Positions 57,001 to 64,000 of a stretch of 64,000 nucleotides of DNA are shown piece by piece (position 1 is the stretch's first letter; every line of letters starts with the position of its first letter). The notes beneath the pieces are model-generated. The model saw only the letters and a program-made list of their open reading frames with translations. It had not been told where the DNA came from and did not search any database. Made by a program: the position numbers and the translations under genes. Origin of the DNA: Clarkia xantiana subsp. parviflora (taxonomy: Eukaryota > Streptophyta > Magnoliopsida > Myrtales > Onagraceae); assembly GCA_036873135.1 (NCBI GenBank), contig JAPTYO010000003.1, forward strand, positions 27,470,763 through 27,534,762. The letters are read 5' to 3'.

Positions 57001-58009
57001 GTTTCAACTATTAGTTGTTTTCGCAATGAGAAATGCGGCAACGATTATTCTCTGTTTAGAGAGTGTTGACTTAAACACGATTTAATCGGTGAAGTCATTG
57101 CAAACCGCATAAAACCCCGATGGAGTTGGGTTGCGGGTTCGATCCAACCGGGCAACGTTTTAATGTCTATTTTGAACTAATTAGTATTAATAACGTTGTC
57201 GACGGTCAAGGTTTTGGCTTAGTGTGCATTAGATAAAAATATGAAAAATGTTGTTTTGGCACTTGCGGTGCAACAGTCGAAGCCTTTTATTGGTCTGAGG
57301 ATCATACCGTTTGAGAAACGCAACGGTCTGAAAAAAAAATGTTGATGTGTTAATGGTCTGAGGATCTACAACGATAAAAGGATGATCCGAGGATCAATGA
57401 TGATGTGGTTGAGAATTAGTAAGAACTTCATACCCAACTCGTGTGTTAACACATTACATTTTTTTGGTAGAAATTAAAATAGTATGGTTGAGACCATGTT
57501 TGTTTTAGGGTTATGACGGGATAGCTATTTTAACTAGCAATTACCTTTTGAATAAGGTACCCCATAAGAAGGAAGATAAAACTATGTTTGATTTGTGCCT
57601 TCGAATGTGGGGGGTGTCTTGCTAAAAATTATGATACCTCTACGGAAAAGACGCATATATTCCCTAAACCGTTGATTGCATTTTCATAGGGTTTGCTCAG
57701 AATAGTAACGGGTATCGATTTGAATCGAAAGTGTCAAATAAACACAAAGATACGTTAATGTAATCAATAAATGCATATTTCTTTGGAAAATGTATTTTTG
57801 GCTAAGTCTAGAGGAGAGGCAAGCATATGAGACTATAGAGGAAAAATAGTCAAGACCGAGAACATGGAGGGCATGTTGAGGTCGAGCCCATGATGAGTAA
57901 AAGGGCGAGGATTTTAAAATCCTATGGTCCATTTTTTTGACCTATATGCTTGAAGCCGAACCTTAGACTTACCACGAAGACGTAAACTCTTATGAGAGAC
58001 CTCTATGAA

Positions 58010-59200
58010 AAGAGGCAATCAATAGTGAAATTGAGTCCATCTTGCAGAACCACACTTGGGAGCTGGTGGATCTTCCGCCCAGAGACAAACCGTTAGGCTA
58101 CAAGTGGATATTCAAACGTAAAATGAAAGAAGATGGATCAATTGATAATTACAAAGCCCGACTTGTCATAAAATATTATAGACAAAAGGAATGATGAAAT
58201 TATTTTGATACATATTATCCAGTAGCTAGAATCACATTCATAAGGATGGTTCTTGCGATTGCAGCCTTGCAAATTCTAGAAGTACATCAAATGGATGTGA
58301 AAAACAACTTTCATACATGGAGATTTAGAGGAAGAAATCTACATGGAACAACCTGAGGGTTTCTCTGCGCGAGAGCAGGAAAAGAAAGTCTGTAAGCTTG
58401 TCAAATCTATGTATAGTCTTAGGCAGATGCCTAGATAATGGCTTTATAAATTTGACAGCGCTTTATTGGAGAAATGTTTCAAAATAAATAAGTATGAAAA
58501 ACGTTTTACGTTAATGACATACTAATCGTTGGAAATAACGATGAGGTGGTCCGGTCCACTGGACCTATGTTGAATTTGAGTATTGACCTGAAAGACATGG
58601 ATCTTGCCGATGTGATCTTTGGATTAAAACTCATTAGATCATCAGAAGGTCTCATTCTAAGTCAAACTCATATATTGACAAGTATTTGGATAAATTCAAC
58701 AAAGATGACAAGAACGAGGTCAGTACTCCAATAGATACGAGTAAGTAATTTCAAAGAATAAGGGAGAATGATTGTCCCAAATTGAGTACGCTCGGATTAT
58801 TAGAAGTGACATGTACTTAATGTCATGCACTAGACCAGATATCGCTCACGTTGTAAGTGTATTGAATCGATATACGAGCAACCCTAGTGTTGTCCACTAG
58901 AACGGGGTAATCAGGGTACTTAGGTATCTGAGACATATTCGTAATCATGGTCTACACAAAGAGATATCCTTATGTGATAGAATGTTATATCCGATTAGAC
59001 ACTACCACCTTGAGTATAAGGGGTTACGTATTCACCTTACGAGGTGGAACAGTGTCGTAGAAAATCCTCAAAACAAACAGTCATAGCCAGATCGACGATC
59101 AAGTCTGAGTTATTGTACTGGAGAAATGTGCCGAAGATGCAGAATGGCTATGTCATTTTCTCGAGGATTTTACTAATTGGCCAAAACCTGTGTTAGTGCA
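58010..59200 (+). pseudogene. Copia RT / RNase H remains
   Basis: RT pieces read NHTWELVDLPPRDKPLGYKW, DNYKARLVIK, MVLAIAALQILEVHQMDVKN and VCKLVKSMYSL-like. The catalytic box at about 58509 reads YVND instead of YVDD. RNase H pieces follow: CTRPDIAHVVSVLNRYTSNP and VLRYLRHIRNHGLH, with the region around STIKSE and WPKPV-like sequence in other frames. Several stops are present. No active enzyme is possible. Confidence 0.85.
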
Positions 59201-60301
59201 AAGATTGATGAGTTTGTTTTGGTTTAATCCAAATTAAATCCAATCTAATGAAATGTTGAAGATTTTCTTTAAGAGACAAGGTTAAAGCAGAAATAAGTGG
59301 TGCACCCCCCATTTGGCATGAAAACCTTTGTTAAAGGTTGGGAAATGGGACACTTTGCGAAGCTGTTGTCCACAAAAGAATCAATCTAAATTTAGATGTT
59401 GGATTAACAAATTATTCCTGCAGGAAATGATAGTCTGAGGACTTTGTTGGATTGAGAACATTGATGCAACGTTGCGACGATCAATCTGTATAACACAGTA
59501 TAACCTGCATAATGGAATGTTTAGACATATACGTCATAATTCCATTAGACAGTTGCTCTCAAATATATTTATTGTGTCCGATATCGTAAAGTCGGCAGAT
59601 AAATAGCGGATCCGCTACCCGAAAGGGTTAACCAGAGAGTTATTTGGCCAAGCGTCGAAAGGAATGGGGCTAAAGCCCGTCGAGGAAACACTCTTGAGAT
59701 GGAAAACCCAACCATGATGACTGGAGATCCCAAGAACTTGGTTCAATGGGACAACCTAATCACAAGAGTGAGTGTTGTCACTGTGGGGGTCAAACTCCAA
59801 AGCCCATTCCTATGATGCAAACAGTGATGGAGAAGAGGTTAAGCTTTTGCTGGTGTTGATCTTATAACAGTAATTGGAAATTACTTAATCAAGGTCATTT
59901 TCACACAAAGCTTTTAATGATTCGTAAGGAGAACTCAGAGTCGTGAAGATGCTCTTGAGACATAGAATCACCTATGCGAGTGAGAAGTGGGGCCGCTTCG
60001 AAAGGAATTGTTGAGGGCGCAATTTTTAGAAACGCTTGCAGAACCAGGCGAGTGATCCAGGGCCTAGGGATCACAGGGCGTGAACCGAACCATACTAGGA
60101 AGGTACCTGTGTGGGTTATGTCGTCATCTACACCAACGACAGTCGGTTCAAGGACATCGCGTCTACCGACCAGTCAGTAGAGAAGACATGATCTCACAAG
60201 GGATAGGTTCAAAGGGGTTACCCCTACCTATCCTTTGCAGGTATTGACCGTTGAACTCAAAATTCGTGTCTAAATTTTCAATTTCCATTCATGTGGGGGA
60301 T

Positions 60302-61059
60302 TGTTGGAAAATGGGCCAATTTTTATTAATTATTTTTTTTTGGACTAATCTTGTTTAGAGCCCAAATGTTTTTTATTATTGAGCCCAATGTTAAATCTAG
60401 CCCATTTTTTGTGAATGGAATTTGTGAAAAGAGTTTTGTACCACATCGAATAGATGAGCTCTCATCCTCCCTTCTCTTCTCCTATATAAAGGAGTCTTCC
60501 TCTTCACTTTTTTGGTAGAAGAAAATGAGATCTCTTCCTTTTGGTTGAGTATCCAATATTTTCGGAATCCATATTTTTAGAATCCAAGTTATTTTTCTCC
60601 TCCTCTGTTCTTCGTGTTGACGAATTGCAGAGTTCTTCTTAGGTTGATTTCGACTTATGTCGTGTTCAACCTTTCTAGTTGTTTTTAGCCGTTGTCGTCG
60701 GCATTTCTGTTCTTTGTTTGAGTTCAGGTATTGGGTTCGGTTCGGTCGAGCGTGTTGCATGCATAACACGATTCGATGACACTGTTGAATCCTGGGAGTT
60801 GATCGCCCCTTGTATAAACCCCTTTGCATAACCCGAGGGTGGGGAGGGGCGAAATTGCCTTAAGGAGACTGTGTTTAGCACGGGCCTCAGTATAAAAATA
60901 CGTATTCGTTTTCGTGTCGAAGTATACGTACAATTTCGGTGTTGCCTATATCTTGCATGTTAATTGGAGGAATTACTTGTAAGTAACCGAGATTTGATTA
61001 GTTGCATTTTGGTCCATGGACTTTATAAATTTGCATATTTACCCTCAATATTTCCAACA
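60302..61059 (+). repeat. 3' LTR of the nested copia element
   Basis: 758 bp, about 99.7% identical to the 5' LTR. It is directly followed by the target duplication AAACC and then by the resumed right arm of the older TIR element. Confidence 0.93.
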
Positions 61060-61143
61060 AAACCTACAAAATAAAACATATGGTACCAAAAATCTACATT
61101 GGTTAAACATATGGTACCGAAAGATCATTTAACCTTAACAGTA

Positions 61144-62549
61144 TAATGTTGCAATTTTCATACTAAAAAATTATTCTCAAAATTGCACTAACATATTGTG
61201 CAAACAAAATAAATTTTTTTTTTTATAAAATTAATAAGATTATATAAAAAAAAAATACTAACCATTCTTATGAAATACCATTTAAAATTATAAATAATGA
61301 ATAATGAATACAAATAAAACTACGTAGTTGATATATCTTTTACTAAATACACTCAGTAAATATGCACCCGGTCTTTCATTGGTTATGACCGAACGTTTTG
61401 TTTTTCCACATAATTTTTTTTTTCATTATAATTGCATTATCTCGTCATATTTATTTTAACTTATATAGGCAATTATATTTTTACAAAAACCCTTAGGATT
61501 TTTTTTTCTCGAATTTATTGCCTCAAATACTAGTTGAAGTTTTAATTATCGATTAAAGGTATAAATTACTATCAAATATGTGTATACAACATAAAAAAAA
61601 ATCTATCAAATACTACAATTATTGACAATAATATTTAGCAAATATTAATTTCATTTAATATATTTTCTATGGTTTCTAATGGGTCTACCCGAAATCGTAA
61701 TATAAAATGCATAGATATATAACGAAAAAATAGAACATTTGTTTATACAGGTTAAGATGGAATTATTTAATCTTATATATACAAACTAAATGTGTAGTTG
61801 TGTTTTATTTGACTTGAATAAATTGTTTCAAGTACCAATTAATTTATTATCAATATCAAATTTGAATTTAAATTTTCATAATATCATAACAATTATATTA
61901 AAAAAAAAAACTTAAGCGCAACGCATGGGTCAACCACATATATATACGTTATTATATCAGTTTTTAAAGTAACATTACTGATAATTAATAAAATCGGGTT
62001 CGTAAAACTGAGTATACCGCTAAACAAATTCCACAAAAATTGTAAACATATGATATTAATAATAACCATATCATTATTTTAAATTTTTACTTAATCACTA
62101 GAACTGTATGTAATAAAACATAACTATAGGACCATTTTATTAAGGGGTTAATAATCAAAACGCTATATGTATTTTGACATAATTATAAATTGCTAGATAA
62201 AATTTAATTTTTAAAATTGATTATGTGAACTTATAGTGTTCGTCAACTTGAACATAATCATGTTCCGATCACGTATAGTTTTTTAATGTGTACCTAAGAC
62301 AAATTCAACAATAAATTGCAAGGATTGCAACAATATAACTGCAATTGGATGCTCAATTGGGCATCCACCTAATAGGTTAATACCAACTATACCTTTCAAA
62401 CATTAAAAATATTTAGTTACTGTCCTTTCAATTTAATGACGAATTCATCTTGAGTATATATCAATAGACTCACATGGCAAGCATAAATGTTAACTTAATG
62501 TATTTATTTTTTCACATTTTACTAATTCAAGTTTTACGTACATATAAAT
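61144..62549. other. AT-rich intergenic DNA
   Basis: No gene, RNA or clear mobile-element boundary is recognised. A short GC-richer patch at about 61916-61932 (GCGCAACGCATGGGT) in very AT-rich DNA recalls Helitron 3' hairpins, but no CTRR end follows. Confidence 0.4.
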
Positions 62550-63426
62550 TGTTAGCTTGTTCATTTTCCCGTGTATTGGGCTACAATTTTTTAGGATAAA
62601 CTAACAGGGAGTCGAGATACCTCAAGATAGGTCGACGACTATTTACGTTCAGAACGAGAAGAAATTACGAATGACCGACACCGATAAAAAGAGATGTCGA
62701 CCACCAAAATGAACATCCGAAAGACGACGACATGACCACTCAAAAACTCTCCTTGTTAAGGTATGAGTCGAGTCGGCAGCCTAGCACTGTGAAGAAACAC
62801 TTCCTCCTAAGGAAAGGGACAAGTGGCGACCTACTTGTCACCTGCTCCAGCCACCATGAAGAAATCTTCCTCAAATGGAATGGTAAGGTGACAACCTGCT
62901 TAAGCCGACCTTGTGAAGAAACCCTTCCTCCTAAGGAAATGAACAGGTGGCGACCTACTTGTCACCTGCTCCAACCGCCATGAAGAACCCTTCCTCTAAA
63001 GGAATTGTGAGGTAGCGACCTGCTTCGACCACCACAGGAAAGCCTTCCTAGCTAAGGAATGATGAGGTGGAGACCTACTTGTCACCTGCTTGTGCCAACT
63101 TCGGACCAAAACCCTCTCAAGATGGTAGCCGCCATTTAAAGTCGGTAATCTCTCCCTATAAATAGGGAAGCACTTTTATTACTTATCATATTCTATCACA
63201 TACTTATTAAAGTATTCTATCATATTCCATTACTGGCTTAAGTTTCGGAGTGGAATCGGGGGGGGGGGGCAAATCCCCACCCCCTTTTTAGGTTCTCGCC
63301 CATCCATACTCAAAATGAAACTAAGCACCCGTTGAGGTCGGCAAAGATACCTATAAGAGTCAAACGAAGGCGATAGCTCGAAGTCCACTACCAGAAGATC
63401 CAAACCACGTCATTTTGATCTCAACA
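62550..63426 (+). repeat. Probable 5' LTR of a Ty3/gypsy retrotransposon
   Basis: The right boundary ...TCTCAACA at 63426 is followed by TTTGGCGTCGTCTGTGGGAA, the typical primer-binding region of plant Ty3/gypsy elements. A TATA box (CCCTATAAATAGGG) lies near 63157. The left boundary TGTTAG at 62550 is chosen only because it mirrors the CAACA end. The LTR contains a degenerate tandem repeat (62790-63095). Confidence 0.6.
62790..63095. repeat. Higher-order tandem repeat inside the gypsy LTR
   Basis: Five units share GAAGAAACCCTTCCTCCTAA-like and GGTGGCGACCTACTTGTCAC-like blocks. Longer (~69 bp) and shorter (~55 bp) units alternate, starting at about 62790, 62859, 62914, 62982 and 63036, which gives a ~124-bp higher-order period. 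Confidence 0.65.
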
Positions 63427-64000
63427 TTTGGCGTCGTCTGTGGGAAGGCGATCAAAAAGTCATGGCCCCCCAATAAGAACATCTGTGGTGGAGGAGATGG
63501 CAAAATCTCAAACAGATCCTACCACTTTTAAGCAAATAAATGAGGAAGATCTTCCTCCCCAAAGCAATGGTGCCAATGGTGAGGAATCCCTCCCTCATTC
63601 TGAGCCACCACCAAACCAAGATGAGATGAGAGTAGTCCCCCCAGTTGTCCCCCAAGAGGTGATGACAGCATTCATAGCCTTCTGGAATCAGGCTTAGGCA
63701 GGAACTGTCTCAAACACCAAGGAGCCAGCTCACGAGGTTTCCCAAAACGACGAGGTGGCCTCCAACGTGAAGACCATTAAGACAAACCTTTCGGGGAATA
63801 AGGAAGCTCCAAAGGCCCCAAGGGTCGACGCCCCTGCAAAGAACTTTATTCACCATAGGACAGGTAGAGGAGTTGTTAGAGAAGAAAAGAATAGGGGAAG
63901 CGACATGCTGATAGTTCACGACCACACCTCTCACCCCTTTATCCAAGAGGCTCCTCGACACTAGAGTTCCCCCACAAGTCATTGCGAGGAATATCGACGA
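63427..64000 (+). mobile_element. Start of a Ty3/gypsy internal region (gag), cut by the window edge
   Basis: After the primer-binding region an open frame from about 63428 continues through VEEMAKSQTDPTTFKQ and PPNQDEMRVVPPVVPQEVMT to a stop at 63697. Another frame resumes near 63755 (NFIHHRTGRGVVREEKNRGS). The composition and position fit the N-terminal part of a plant gypsy gag, probably frameshifted. No protease or RT lies within the window. Confidence 0.55.

Larger units (their letters stand above)
54744..61059 (+). mobile_element. Complete-ended Ty1/copia element with decayed pol
   Basis: LTRs of 757 bp (54744-55500) and 758 bp (60302-61059) bound it, with TGTTGGAAA...TTTCCAACA ends and a perfect 5-bp target duplication AAACC (54739-54743 and 61060-61064). 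A polypurine tract GTGGGGGA precedes the 3' LTR. Coding remains appear in copia order: integrase (about 56640-57000), RT (58010-58560) and RNase H (58770-59200), all broken by stops and frameshifts. No TGGTATCAGAGC primer-binding site follows the 5' LTR. The LTRs differ by only two substitutions and one T, so the insertion is recent although the body is dead. Confidence 0.92.
53863..61134. mobile_element. TIR element (Mutator-like) interrupted by a copia insertion
   Basis: Left end GGGTTAAAGGGTCTTTTGGT and right end (inverted) GGTTAAATGATCTTTCGGTA align for about 77 bp, including ATATGTTTTATTTTGTAGG on both sides. The flanks TTAACGATA (53854-53862) and TTAACAGTA (61135-61143) match in 7 of 9 positions, consistent with an aged 9-bp duplication. 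Without the nested copia (54744-61059 plus its 5-bp duplication) the element is about 950 bp. Its interior has a degenerate ~66-bp tandem repeat (54100-54450) and GGGTCGACCC-rich sequence. Relatives lie at 11940-12210 and 39750-40310. Confidence 0.75.

Noticed and set aside
1..64000. Search for a gene cluster, CRISPR-like array or other new multi-gene system
   Set aside because: The seven intact genes belong to unrelated, well-known plant families with ordinary spacing; no co-functional cluster or array structure is visible.

Overview
This window is nuclear DNA from a flowering plant, almost certainly a eudicot. The DNA is AT-rich, the genes have many short GT-AG introns, and several proteins belong to plant-specific families (IAA methyltransferase, MAP65, DUF3537). 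Plant copia, gypsy, Helitron, Mutator-like and hAT relics are frequent. I cannot name the species from sequence alone.

Layout, left to right. 650-3387 (+): a six-exon BPI/LBP-type lipid-binding protein. 3388-15480: a 12 kb stretch with no convincing gene, holding MITEs, a degenerate 438-bp direct repeat and microsatellites. 15641-18495 (+): a four-exon SABATH methyltransferase, recognisable as indole-3-acetate O-methyltransferase (IAMT1). About 18690-22789 (-): a 3'-truncated, frameshifted Ty1/copia element. 23316-24135: a GC-rich foldback Mutator-like element with a perfect 9-bp target duplication. 25648-28778 (-): a nine-exon MAP65-1/2-type microtubule bundler with a 5'UTR intron. About 30110-30770 (+): the RNase H tail of a LINE. 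30870-33316: a Helitron carrying a plastid ycf2 fragment. 33958-38043 (+): the 11-exon 20S proteasome subunit alpha-2 (PAB). 38784-39570 and 39750-40310: relics of two TIR-element families. 40474-41304 (-): a small SWIB-domain protein. 42288-43824 (-): a second Helitron. 44473-47852 (-): a 14-exon EHD-type dynamin-like ATPase with two GC-AG introns. 48466-48989: another TIR element with a perfect 9-bp duplication. 49884-52940 (-): a four-exon DUF3537 membrane protein. 53264-53712: a hAT MITE. 53863-61134: a TIR element split by a 6.3-kb copia element whose LTRs are almost identical while its pol is wrecked. 62550-64000: the 5' LTR and start of gag of a Ty3/gypsy element running off the right edge.

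The host genes are unrelated housekeeping, hormone and cytoskeleton genes and form no pathway or cluster. All seven reconstructed reading frames (488, 383, 583, 235, 100, 544 and 439 aa) stay open across every predicted junction and match their families' usual lengths, so they look intact. I see no new multi-gene system. The novelty is in the mobile DNA: a set of foldback or TIR elements with 9-bp duplications and GG(G)TTAA termini, a Helitron with captured plastid sequence, and a recently moved but coding-dead copia element nested in an older element.
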